DNA of 64,000 nucleotides from Tubiluchus corallicola. Taxonomy: Eukaryota; Priapulida; Priapulimorpha; Priapulimorphida; Tubiluchidae. This document shows positions 22,393 through 34,060 of the stretch, piece by piece. The notes under the pieces were generated by a model. That model was not told where the DNA came from. It did no database searches and saw nothing but the letters and a program-made list of their open reading frames with translations. A program made the translations under genes and the position numbers. How positions within the stretch are numbered: the stretch's first letter is position 1; each line of letters opens with the position of its first letter. The stretch is taken from positions 318,547-382,546 of the forward strand of contig JAQGDQ010002371.1 in assembly GCA_030141605.1 (NCBI GenBank), in the 5' to 3' direction.

Positions 22393-25300
22393 CAAGTATA
22401 TAATACTTGTATGTTTAAGAACATAAAAGTACCAGAAAACAAACATCTTGGTTATCATCACCGAGTTTTCTTCCTTTTGGTCAAGTAACAATCCAGCAAA
22501 CAAAGATATGAGTGATTTAATTAGTCAGAATCAATAATTTGTGAATTTTTACAGATCATGCTAACAATTAGTTCTATCAAGACATGTTTCTAGGTTTTTT
22601 TGATGACTCAGCCATTTTTAATAATTAAAGGTGTTTTTCCAGCATGTTTTTCATGCGTGTACTATCTTACACATGCATTATGCAAGTACGTATCTCTTTA
22701 GACATTTTCCAAAGTTATGCAAAAGAATGAGTTTAAAACAATTTTTTAAAATATTTACCAAATCCAGTATGTCATCGTCCAAAGGAATATTGGCACGTCG
22801 ACAAAGGACTTTCAGCTCATTTTTCTCAATGTAGCCAGATTTGAATCCACTCCTAAAAGAACAATTTATACCAATCAAACTTTTATCTTAACAGATTTGC
22901 CGTCATTAACACGTACATATACTTGCTTGTGCCAAATGCTTGTGTTGCCTCGACCGAACAATATGACTTTTTTGCACAAAATATCAAACACCAAAATACC
23001 AGTTTCTGGTGTAATGGTAAAAAGTTACTGCAAGGCTTATAATTAAAGCACACTTATCAACACTGTTTACTTTGGAATTTCAAACTTAATGCTTTCCTCT
23101 TACATAGTTGTAAACACTTATGAAAGTTCAACTCTATGGCTCATTTAATTAGCCTTGTTAGCCCATACTGCCCAGGCTTAATTACCTATAATTATCTGCA
23201 TTTAAAAACTCCTTTTTCAAAGCATCTTTCTGCATTGAACACCACTGTTGTAGCATTTTTTGAACACGATTCAGCAACCTTTCTGCATCATCATCTTTTC
23301 TGAAATGTATAAATCTATAAATTTAACTATATTAAATTTAATCATCCTATGCAATATGCATAGGGAGATAAAAGATGTTCATTTTAAATTTGTGAGTTAA
23401 AAATTGCAGCTTCTGACACCAGTTTTATTGCATTTTACACAGACTACAATAATATTATCTACATATAATATATGTGTTATATACAGACAGGATAATAATC
23501 TCGAATGCAAAAAATTCAAAAACTTTTCAGGCTATTTAATCTTAATAGCTGTTTCTCTAGACAACCTGATAATGTACCAACTTGAATTCAAAATATTGCT
23601 ATCAGTGTGCAACTGGAAAAAGTACGAAAAGTAGGGTATGAATGAAACATACATTTATTCACAGATGCCAAAAAAAATGTCTCATCAACTTAAGAGCACT
23701 AAGTGAACTTATACAGCTTGCTCAATAAGTGCTAAATGAGTCTCAGAAGCTTTTAACCATGTAAAATAAAACTAAATGTCTTTATGTATTTAATTTTCCA
23801 TAATGCCTTAATTCAAATACACTGAAAAGGCCATAGCAAACTAACAAATTATCAACAGTTGAATATTATTGAAACAATCATGTTCAAAATACAACTACAT
23901 TTAACACAGTTCCAGATTATCTTGTACTTACTTATATGCAGTAGACCCTTGAGAAGTTGGCCCTTGTTTCTCCAAATGAGCTTTTAATGACAGCACAAGA
24001 GACGCTATTAAAAAATACAGCCAGGAACTTTAAAATATTGAAAAATCTTACCAGAAGGTAAAAAATAACAAAGTAACTTTAAATAAGTATGAGATGAAAT
24101 AAAACTGTATGAATAGATACCAATTTAATTTCATTCACTAAAAAATGAAATTTGCAACAACACAATGTTTGATTTACGCTTTTGTAAAGATGAAATATTA
24201 TGGTATTAAATTTTTAGAGTAAATGCAGTTTGCAGTAAATAACTTAGGCAGCAGAATCATAGATCTTTGTGAGTTGCATTCTAAGCTTGGATGATCCTTT
24301 CTTTAACACACAGACATGTCAACAAACTAGGCTATTACCATGCAAGCTTTAAATTGTATTTACCCGGAAATTTGTCCTTGTGTAGCTCTACATATTTTAC
24401 TACATATTCATCAACATCAACAATTTTGAAGCGATTGTTGAATACAACTATTATGCTTCCAATGTCAAAATCCTGAGGTCCATAAAATTCAGGATTTTGC
24501 ACTGATGATCCTGGCTTTTGAAGCCTTGTTCGTTCTAAAAATTTCCCTGAAATTTATTTAAATGGATTCAAGATAAAATGCTATTATGATGACATTGAAA
24601 AGTTTTTTACCTGATAGTAGAGACAACAGATATATGAATGAAAAACAAAATGTACATAGTTGTAGTTGGATGTTTTAGCCTAAAAATGACTGTTTCACAT
24701 TATTTTTCACATTCTAAGAGTGTGCATATAACTTACCTCCAAGAATTCCTGAGTTTCTCACAGGTGGTTCATATATTGTGACCATGTCATCAGCAAGTCG
24801 GTATGAAATAACGAACCTTCTGTTTTTGTCCTCTTGCTTGACTGTATCCTAATCCATGAAAATATTAATATTAATTCACAAAGATAGGGCAAAAAGTTGT
24901 TTTAACAACTAAATTCGAATATGTAACTCAAAAACAGTACGGCATGCATTTCTCGCTAAAATTTCTGAAGTCCAGATAAAAATGAATCTAATGACAACAA
25001 AAGAAATTAAGCACTATATCAGCAATATTACATTTATCAAATACGTACAACATAACTGAAATGGTATAAAAGAACTTACCAGAATTGCAGCATAACGCAA
25101 GACATTATGGTCATTTTGCAACATCTTAACAACGTCTTTCTTGGGTGGTTGAGGTATAAGTGACAGACATGATTGCAAACTATCTTCCACTGAGCCGAAA
25201 CCAGTGTAAGGTGGTACTTCCTAAAGAAAATGTGAAAAAAAAATCAGAAAAAAATATGACTAAAAATTATTGAGGTTTTTATATCAGAACATTTTAATAA

Positions 25301-28300
25301 TAATAATAATAATAATAATAATGCATTCTTAAATCAGGGAAATCAAAATCTCGCTAGATACACTTATAATGGTAATATGGATAGCTTAGTTAAAACACGT
25401 GAATTTTTCATATGAAAAATATATGTACAGAGCTGTTATTCAAAGAAATGAAAATTGTGATGGTTGTAAATGTTTGTAAATTGAGAATGGCTTGTTTTGT
25501 GTACAGATATACAAATAATTTACTACCAAATACCTTCCAGTAATTTCGAATAGAGATTGATGTTCTTATAAAACAAAACTGCTAAACGATTGTCATTTTC
25601 ATAAATGTAGAACTAATGTAAAATTACAATTGCTGATGTGTAGACAAATTATGCAAGGAATAGAAAACTATTAATATTAATCAAGTTACTATGGTCTAGT
25701 CCCTAGGCCATTTCTTACCCTAGAAAAATTGTTTATTTTTGTTGACTTTTTTCAGCAATAGACCTGGATTTTAATGTGTATCAAATAAAAGCCCTGTTAG
25801 ATAGTTCTATCTTGGGCAAATATGGTAAAATGTGATAAATAGATAGCATACAAAACAACAAATTCTATTGTTAATGCATTAGAAGAACATGCATTCCTGC
25901 TTCGTAATGGTATTATGTAGCACACATCTACCTTCTTCACTACACGTTTCTCTTGTCCGATGATCTTCTCTCTATCTATTGGTGTAAAATCTGAGATGTC
26001 AAAATGTGCTTTATAAAAATCACGAGTATATGCATCGCAGTCACAAATCAAGAACCTAGTTAGGAAATATAATTTATGCCATTAAAAGAAGATTTCATTA
26101 CGTTGTTCATTAAGTTATAGTAGTTCATTAATTATAGTTTCTCTGATGTATGCATGTAACTACTTATATTAGATCATATCGTAGCGATGATCTAAGCAAT
26201 ATGATTGCAACAATAATTATTATTGTGCAGGTCTTCATTAAAACCCTTTCAAAACTGCTCAACCAAAATGGTTACACGTAGCATTTTAAGAAAAAAAAAG
26301 AAAAGTGCGCACATACACAAACTTTCAATATACCAGGACATTCTCATTAACTTTAAAAACCCTTACTCAAAAAAAGACAGCTGGAGGTGTGGTTGTGTGT
26401 GGAAGTTTTAAAAATGCTGACATTACATTAGTGCATTTAGTCCTGAAGACACAACCCACACCTTTAAATCAAAAAAGTCATGTATGGATTCACAACCATC
26501 CACCTTTAAATAGTTAGTGCAAAAAAGCCGGCCACTAACGAATGTAGGTAAAAATGGCAACAGAAAAAATGGCACGGTAAAAATGGCACAGAATGAAAAT
26601 CACACAGGAAAAAATGGCACACTTAGTAAAGTATGCGCTTAGGGTTAGGGTTACAGTGGGGATAATTATTTTAGTTATTTTTACCTCTGCCAAAGAAGTT
26701 ACTTTCAACACAGTTTGTTTGTTTGTTTGTCTGTTTATTTGGTTGTCTTTTGTCTGTTATGGTAATAAAAATATTACACAAAAACTATCTGACAGTTTTC
26801 CAAGAAACTCTGTGAACAAAAGTGGGCATAGGGTACTGAAGTTGGAATCTTTTCGTCGGTTCTTTTTTCTCAAAGCTTGACCGAACACCATATACAAAAA
26901 AACATTTGTGGAGTGCTTCATGGGGTCTTGGAGGGAGTGTTTAGTACTTCTTTTTTGTTATCTCCACTGGACACACAACTACGAGTTAGTTCCAGCTGCA
27001 TTTTGAAAAATTCTGTCTTGTAAAACTGTGTACCACACTGCACCAGAAAGTCACTTTCACACTGCACACTGTCTATACCATTGGCTTATTAGTGTGTATA
27101 GGCTTATAAGGTAATTTGGTATGTATATATTTGTCAGTCTATTACCATCGCCAAAATTAATGGTGAAAAGTTGGATAAACACCATGTGGAACACTCGTGC
27201 ATTATTGACTATAAATCCATTTAATGAAAATTTTTTCCTGTTCCATTTTTACCTGAGCTATTTTTTCCTGCACCATTTTTTCCTGTGCCATTTTTACTGT
27301 GCCATTTTTACCCATGCCATTTTTACCGCATATTGGGTACTAACTAATGACTATCTCGTTAAGTCTTTAAGAAGGAAGTTTCAGAAAAGGTGACAAAATA
27401 ATAAACATTCTAGAAGATGATAGTGAACACTTTTCTGAAAAGACTAACTGTTTCACGTCATTTTTTATTTTTCCTGATACTTTACAGGAACCATTATGAG
27501 GTTATAGGCCATATATAAACACATTATTTCATTTAACCTCCAAAAGCATAATTACTTTCTGCCATAAATGACAAGAGAGTCCCCAATGCGAAAATCTTTT
27601 GGTGTGTACCACTCAGAAATGTCACTATCTGTCACCTCCATTGCTATGGTGGGAAACAATGCTGTAATTAGAATAAAGAAGTACATCAAAAACAAAAATT
27701 AGACACTGGTAATTAGTAATTTTAAGAAAACACTGAGATGTTTAAGCAACAAGTATTGGCTTACATGGAAGTTTTCCTCTGTTTTTTGCAAGTTTTTGCC
27801 TTCGCATCAGAACTGGAAAAGGGTCCCTTCCATTATTTGCTGAATGTTGTTCTCTAATTTCTACTGTGTCATCAACTAAATAGTACTAAATAGAAAAGAA
27901 CAATAAATAAGAAACAAGTAAAATTATATTAAATGACATTAAATGAATGCCCACTAGTCCAAAGCAATTTTTGTTAAATCAAGATGCATTACATAGACAA
28001 AAACAACAAAATTTCTCTTGAATTTAATTAGGTACTACCTTACAGAACTATCACATGCATGCAACATTTTTTAATTAAGCTATATTGAAACTTATTAACT
28101 TACATGAAGAACACAAGGTCGTACTTCGCCAAACATGCTATCCCTATCATCCCAAACACAATAAAATCGTAAAACTTTTCTATCCAATTCCAGAAACTGA
28201 CGAGTTTTATCAAATGTTGAGGGTGTTTTGTAGTTAGCAATAGCAGTTCTCTTTGCACGTGCTGTTGTATATGGATCATCTGGGATCAGTTCAGGATCAT

Positions 28301-31300
28301 TGAGTTCAATGCCCTCACTTGCCATGAATTCCTGCAAAAGCCGCACTAATAAAATGGAATAGTAGACAACTTTTTACAGGTTTGCTTAATTAGTGTAAAC
28401 TAAAGACAGACGATTCACTAATGATTGAGTATAAATGGAGAATCAGCGAGTCTCTGTGAGGTCTTAAAATGAATAAGATTAATTGTTCAAACTCCTACAT
28501 AATACAAGATGCTCCCACATGGAGTAGGCAGTTGAGAGTGTAATGACAAACCACTTACAGAGCAGCAAAGATTTCCTAAAACGAGAGAGATTTATGGGGT
28601 GGCTTGCAGCCTGTCAATGAAGTTCAAACTACAGAGTCTGTGAGCGCATCCAGTGAAATTCGCGGGGTCAAAGCCTAGACTGCGAATGCGTTTTTATGCC
28701 ATTCAGAAAATTTTGGAAGATTTAGGTACTCTTATAACTTATAAATTTTTACAGATCATCTGAAAATGTCCAAGTATAATTTTAAATTTTATGACAAAGT
28801 CCTCAAACCCTAGACTTTAGGTTTTAGAAATTTCTAACACCAACAAAAAGCCAAAATCTTCGTAAGGCATCAGTGAGTAGCGTGGAGGGCTTCTTGACCT
28901 TGCAAAAAGCATTGATCTAATGACTGACAATGATAATAAAGTTTCCTTGTGTGACTAATTATTAGTGATTATTAGTTATAATGTAAAGTTACACGAATTT
29001 TTATTTTTGTATTGCATTTCTGGATCACAATTTCACAAATCTTAAATATGCTAACATTTATCATATCATATTAACTATCGTACTTCTGCTCACATATAAC
29101 AATTTCTGATCATATTACATTGCCATAATCACTTAAATGCACATTCAACAACTCTATGAAATGACACTTTCAGTAGCTGATGTTTGAAACCTACAAGTCT
29201 CAAAAAAAATCTCCAAGATCATTGCAGGCTTTTGCTTGTTTTTATAAATTGACAAAATAAGAAGTCTGCATAAAATTTCCATGATTTGTGAACAAAAAAA
29301 GTTATTATTTTAACAGATGTATCAAAATAATCCTATTTCATGTGTTCGTCAAGATTTACAAATGGTGGCAAACCCATTAATCAGAATTGAAGGTTTTAGC
29401 TACATTAGCCAGTGCTCAAATTGAGGGTGTATGGGGGTATACAATGTGTATATTATTGAAAAAGTAAATGCAAGCAAAATTGAGTGCGAGTAGAACACAC
29501 AATAAGACAAAATGAAAATGATAAATGAATGGTTATCAATTACCCATAAAAATTACCAATGAACTATTGCTCAGATTTTAGATTTTTAGGTTTAGAAAAT
29601 AACTTTTATTATATTTGTTGACCAAAACATGTAGCGAAAATGAGTTATAAAATAAGCGGAAAACTTTCTTACGAATACTCCCACATACCTTTCGGCTCAA
29701 AATACCCTTAAATGGTGTAAAATGCATTAACAACCGAAGCACTGCCACAAACTCTGCTGGGGAGACCCTATGCAGAGATCGGAAAACTCGGGCAAAGTGA
29801 CAATTTTTTTAATTTTAATCAAGTTTGCTTATTCAAGTTCGCTTATTCTATTAACATTTTAAATGTGAGAGAATAACATGCTGGCCAGCAGAGCGGGATA
29901 ACACTTGCAAATGTGGATGGCACACACACCGAATTGGGGTGTCTTGGTACATAGAAACTTACATGTTAAAATGTACAAGAAAATCAATGGTTTTCACATA
30001 GACAATCCCTAATGCTGTATCTCCAGTAAAATGTGAAACAGCTGCAAAATCCTGCAATTTCAGACATGAAGATTTTACCAGACACAGATGAAACATGATG
30101 GAGTTAGGAAAGCACAGAAAGAGAGGAATCGGGCAAAATACCTTTGTCCAACCATCGCAGTCAACAATATGAAACACTTTCCCATAAAAGACGACATTAA
30201 TGCCAACATTAAAGTCTTTCCAGTGCCATGGAGTGCCGTCATCTAGTTTTGGAATTTTTTGTCGTTTTAACAACTTGCCCTGAAAATAAAACATTTGAAT
30301 GTTGATGTAGTGGAAGTTCAGGGCAAATGAACAGAAAGGTGATTTTTGTAATGTAAGGATCAGGAATAGTGTAACCTAACTACGTAAGAGCAAGCTTAAC
30401 CCATTTACATTGAGGGCAATGTCTCTCTGCACCAATGTTAATTGAAAGTTCTTCCCTTAAATTTTCAGAACACTTCTCAGCTGGTTTAATTTTAGGAGTT
30501 TAAGATGACAAATCTCGGGACTCCACTCTAGCAACTGCTGCAATACACAGATTGGCAGTGCATGCAAAGCCAACCCTACCCAGCCCATTCCCGCAAAATG
30601 TTGCTCACTGACAGCAACTACAACATAAAATCTTCGACAATCCAAAAAAGCACAAAAATGCATACATGTTTAGTAGCAATTTGTTAATTATTCCAATAAT
30701 TGTTATAAACTTACCAGACTACCAGAAAATGCTAAGCAAATCACTTCAAAGAAGGATTCATTTATTTCATTTAAAAATATTAAGATTTTGTATGAAAGAT
30801 TAAACATTGTTACCCTTTGACCAAAATGCTAGGCGCTAACAAAAAAAGACAATGGATGTACAAACGTGTTGTAAACTTATAGTTTTTTCATATACTGCAA
30901 TAAAATTAGTTCATATGAAATTTATACATGATCAATCTAAGACTAAAGTCAGCAACAATATGGGTTTAAATGACATAAGGTACCCCAGCTATACTTTGTG
31001 AAAGGGTTCATCTCATATTCAATCTGATCCAGCAGCATATTTTTCTAAGTCTTTTTTTTGGTTTGGAGAAATAAATCTGACTCATTCTAACCTTTCCAGC
31101 CATTACATGTTGCACAATCATAAAATTCCTGTTTTATTGATAAACAAGCAGAATTAAAGCTAGTGCGGATGGAAAAAAGAATAAAAATAATACTAAGAAT
31201 GTGCACTTGATTTTGATTCTCACAGTATAGTTCAATACATTCTCCAGCTATGTTTGTGAGTAACCTTTGTCAGCTTGTCAGTTGAAAATATAAAAGAAGC

Positions 31301-33065
31301 ATTCGATTAGCCATTGCAACATAGATACACTAATTGATTTTTCCTAATCCCTCTATTACTTAAATCTTTCATTTCTTTTCTCATCACTTCAACATGGAAG
31401 AATTTTTTGCTTTTTCGCTTGTTTACAAAATTTAGTAAACAGTATGAAGTAGTTCACGACTGTAATCTAATTCATAGAATTACTAGACACAAACCAAGAG
31501 GCAAACCAAATATCGGCAAGCATAGTGTCAATTTTTTGTGCTAAGCATGTGGCGCCGTCTATTAATAAAAGAAAAAACACCATAACCTAACTGGTGGATA
31601 CCTATTTTATAACGGTAGAGACTGTTCAATGTTCATTAAACTTTAATCACCTGTGGAATGCCACTATTGATTACAGTGGGCTCATTAACGACAATGCTAT
31701 CATCTTCCAGATAATAGTAAATGTTTACAGGGCGAATTCGCATTGTTTCCTCAGCAGCTTCAACAACAGTTTCTGTGAAGTATGCATTAAATTTAAGAAC
31801 CTAAAAAAATGAATTCAAACTTCAGCTCAAAAGAATATAATAAAATTAAGAATTATAAAGTTATTAAGTGGAACAAGGACTTTGAAATCAATATGGATTT
31901 ATATGTCCAATATTGCAATTATCATAATTTAAAGGCAATAAAAGTTGACATGCTGGTTAAAAGAGTAAAAATGACTAAAAAAATCAATAGTCAGAAAAGT
32001 GGAAGACAAAAGTTATTTAAAAATTGTATAGTGTTTTAAAGAAAATACTACACGTCATAATACGTGTCACATGTAGTGAAACACATTACGTAAAACCTGA
32101 ATAAAATGTACCTTTTTGTCAAATACGAAATGGGCTGGCAAGAACTGTGTTTGAGGAACTAACTGAGAAATTTGACCTGGCCCTGCTCTGTAAGCTGCTG
32201 CAGAACGTGGTCCTGCAGCTGAAAGTGTCTTTGTTGCCCTTGCACCAATTTCATACACATATTCTGGATGCTCTGGAAGATTCTTGTCGGCTGCTTCAGA
32301 TATAGATTTTGCTTTCAAAGGCTCACCACCAATGCCAGATTTTGGAGCATTACGCATTGGATACCCATTCACATATCCAAGAGATTGTTGTCGATGAAAT
32401 GCCATTTTCTAAAAAATTGGTCGTTGCAACTAATTATAAGAATCGGTGAAACTTGGGACTTGGCACAATCAAAGAAACTTGCATACACATCTATTATATT
32501 GTAATATATACTACTAAGTGATAAACTGTTACAATGTTCATGAAAAACTGAACCAAATAACCAGCTGACTACACAATCTTTTACATCATTACATACATGC
32601 AGAATGTTACCTTTATGCATAGGTGCACACTACACACTATGCATACTATGTAGTAACTACTAAATTAGTCAGAAGACCCATAGGCCTGCACAGACATAGT
32701 AAGCCTATTAGCATATTTTCATGTTTAAGATCATGATTGAAGCAATGGTAACAGATTAGTAGGCTACTAAATTAGGAAAAAGTTTAGCGTTAAATTAAAT
32801 AAAGACAGTGATCAAGTGTGAAGTGAAGCAGATTATACGAGTACACTACAATAATTGCAAGGCAAACAAAAACCGAATCACTGTAAAACATCAATGAAGT
32901 ATATAAATGTTAGTTACAACTTGAAGTTTTAAACTGCATGTGCTTTTGAAGAATTAACAATTTACATAACGCCCGCCTTGTGGCATTTTGGAAATTTAGA
33001 AAAACAAACAAACTTACGCTAGGGTCTTTAAAACTGTAACCTGGCAGTTTTGGCATCTCCTCCAT
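22104..33065 (-). CDS. EFHC1: EFHC1/EFHC2-type protein (DM10 domains, EF-hand), complete
   Basis: Fifteen exons join without a frame break: 33065-33018, 32408-32112, 31800-31651, 30279-30142, 28331-28104, 27885-27765, 27661-27556, 26055-25932, 25220-25080, 24848-24737, 24546-24364, 24004-23932, 23299-23186, 22852-22759 and 22184-22104. They give 669 residues (human EFHC1 640, EFHC2 749). The N-terminus [16 protein letters not shown] is a family hallmark. Three DM10 domains lie at about 116-211, 265-375 and 444-545, seen as [18 protein letters not shown] and VLRYAAIL starts with [20 protein letters not shown] and IVDVDEYV ends. The C-terminus (590-669) aligns with the EF-hand region. Homologues (including Rib72 of ciliates) are inner proteins of ciliary doublet microtubules. 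EFHC1 and EFHC2 cannot be separated by eye; length favours EFHC1. The gene is divergent from the PHLPP-type gene. Confidence 0.94.
22320..22392. repeat. (TA)n-rich microsatellite
   Basis: The stretch is an interrupted TA dinucleotide run with a few TTTATG and TTA breaks, inside an EFHC intron. The short open frames across it are artefacts. Confidence 0.9.
22759..23299 (-). CDS. EFHC1: EFHC gene exons 13-14: C-terminal EF-hand-like region
   Basis: The joined exons read through [27 protein letters not shown]. The glycine and following hydrophobic residue of an EF loop are present (SGYIEKNE). The loop's first position, normally Asp, is Ser, and position 3 is Phe, so calcium binding looks weak or absent. 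The acceptor of exon 14 is TAGGAG, a tandem site whose alternative use would drop one arginine codon. Confidence 0.75.
25295..25322. repeat. (TAA)n microsatellite
   Basis: About nine TAA trinucleotide units lie in the EFHC intron upstream of exon 9. Confidence 0.9.
26534..27349. mobile_element. MITE-like element with iterated inverted end motifs
   Basis: The left end (about 26545-26630) has three or four copies of GGTAAAAATGGCAC-like units. The right end (about 27225-27332) has seven copies in the opposite orientation (GTGCCATTTTTAC). The imperfect 11-bp direct repeats ACTAACgAATG (26534-26544) and ACTAACtAATG (27339-27349) flank it as a possible target-site duplication. The interior has no transposase frame, so it would be non-autonomous. 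It includes a short TTAGGG-type pair near 26640 and a (GTTT)n patch. It sits in EFHC intron 7. A related end occurs at 16818-16872. The family is undetermined; an 8-11 bp duplication would suit hAT- or P-like elements. Confidence 0.6.
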
Positions 33066-33459
33066 GGTCGTCTTACTTTAGCTTATTGTCCTAAATTCCA
33101 CGTGTTTCTTTATCAAATTTTGCAAATTTACAATTTTTGTCAAATTTTAAGTATAAAAGTGTGCAAACAGCACTGCGACAACAGAATATTACTTTAGCTC
33201 TGTTGCCAATGACGCGTTTCTGTGTTTGTATAATTGACGTATGCTGGAACTCGGTGCGCATGCTCAATAGATTTTAGCAGGCGGGTTGCCTTTGCTAGTT
33301 TGCCATAGTTAATGCTGGTGCAAGCGACCAAGCGTTAGGCTGACAAGTTTAACAGGTTGCAAAAGCATAACCGTGTCGGCAATGGACGGATTGATGTTTT
33401 GATATCATGTTCATAGAGAAAAATCGCTGTTTAATTCCAATGAGAGTTTTTGTGATAAA
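33066..33459. promoter_or_regulatory. Shared divergent promoter region of EFHC and PHLPP-type genes
   Basis: The two start codons face away from each other with 394 bp between them, so both 5' UTRs and promoters must fit here unless far upstream non-coding exons exist. I saw no clear TATA box placed for either gene. Some GC-richer patches lie near 33200-33320 (for example GACGCG and GGCGGG). Confidence 0.65.
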
Positions 33460-33472
33460 ATGGATCGAATAG
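33440..33472 (+). other. Short uORF overlapping the PHLPP-type start codon
   Basis: An ATG at 33440 opens a 10-codon frame ending in TAG at 33470-33472. It overlaps the main ATG at 33460 in another frame. If the transcript starts upstream of it, the uORF would compete for initiation. The main ATG has the stronger context (AAAATGG). Confidence 0.5.
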
Positions 33473-34060
33473 AGAAAGACAGCATTAGATCACAGTATTC
33501 TATGCTCAGTTATAAAGTGCGCTCGGGTCAGAACTGGTGGAAAGAGTTTATGGGCGAAAAGGGTATCGACTCTGTTTCTCGTAGCTCAAGTAGCAGATCA
33601 CCAGAAAGTCGCAATATAGGACAAATAGAAGATGATATTGATAACTGGGAAATAAGTGAAAATTATGAGAAAGATAGGTCTCCTACGAGTAGTAGCAGTT
33701 CTTCGTTTTCTCGAACACATTCACAAGGTACTGAGCGCCAGTTTGAGGCTGAACATTGGCTGGGAGACACCAACCATGGTTATATCCGTGTTTATGATCC
33801 AGACACAAGCGTTTTGAAGTCTCGTTGTATACCGTGTTCACTGAGTACGACGGCACATCAGATTTGTCTAAAACTTAACGCATTGTCAAATGCTCTGCAC
33901 ATTCAGTACAATGGCGGGACCATTAAACGGTTAGAGCCGTATGACCACCCCCTTGCTCTTCAAAATGAATATCTGACGAGACTTGGTTATACCGACATTT
34001 GTAGGATACAAGAGGTTGGACAAAGCAAAGAACTAGGCTACTTAATTCGATTTTATGTTG
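33460..34060 (+). CDS. PHLPP: PHLPP-type exon 1: Ser-rich leader and RA-like domain
   Basis: This exon runs 601 nt from ATG to a GTAGGT donor in phase 1. It has two Ser-rich runs (SRSSSSRS and SPTSSSSSS). It then has the RA-like domain with HGYIRVYDPD, ICLKLNAL, a Leu-rich middle and LIRFYVG at the end, the last Gly being completed by exon 2. Reading on past the donor meets a stop after about ten codons, which supports splicing here. Confidence 0.85.

Noticed and set aside
26637-26652. TTAGGGTTAGGG telomere-type repeat
   Set aside because: Only two units inside the MITE-like element, so it is not evidence of a telomere.
26223-27393. Five plus-strand frames of 60-95 codons
   Set aside because: They fall in and around the MITE-like element and its end repeats, inside an EFHC intron.
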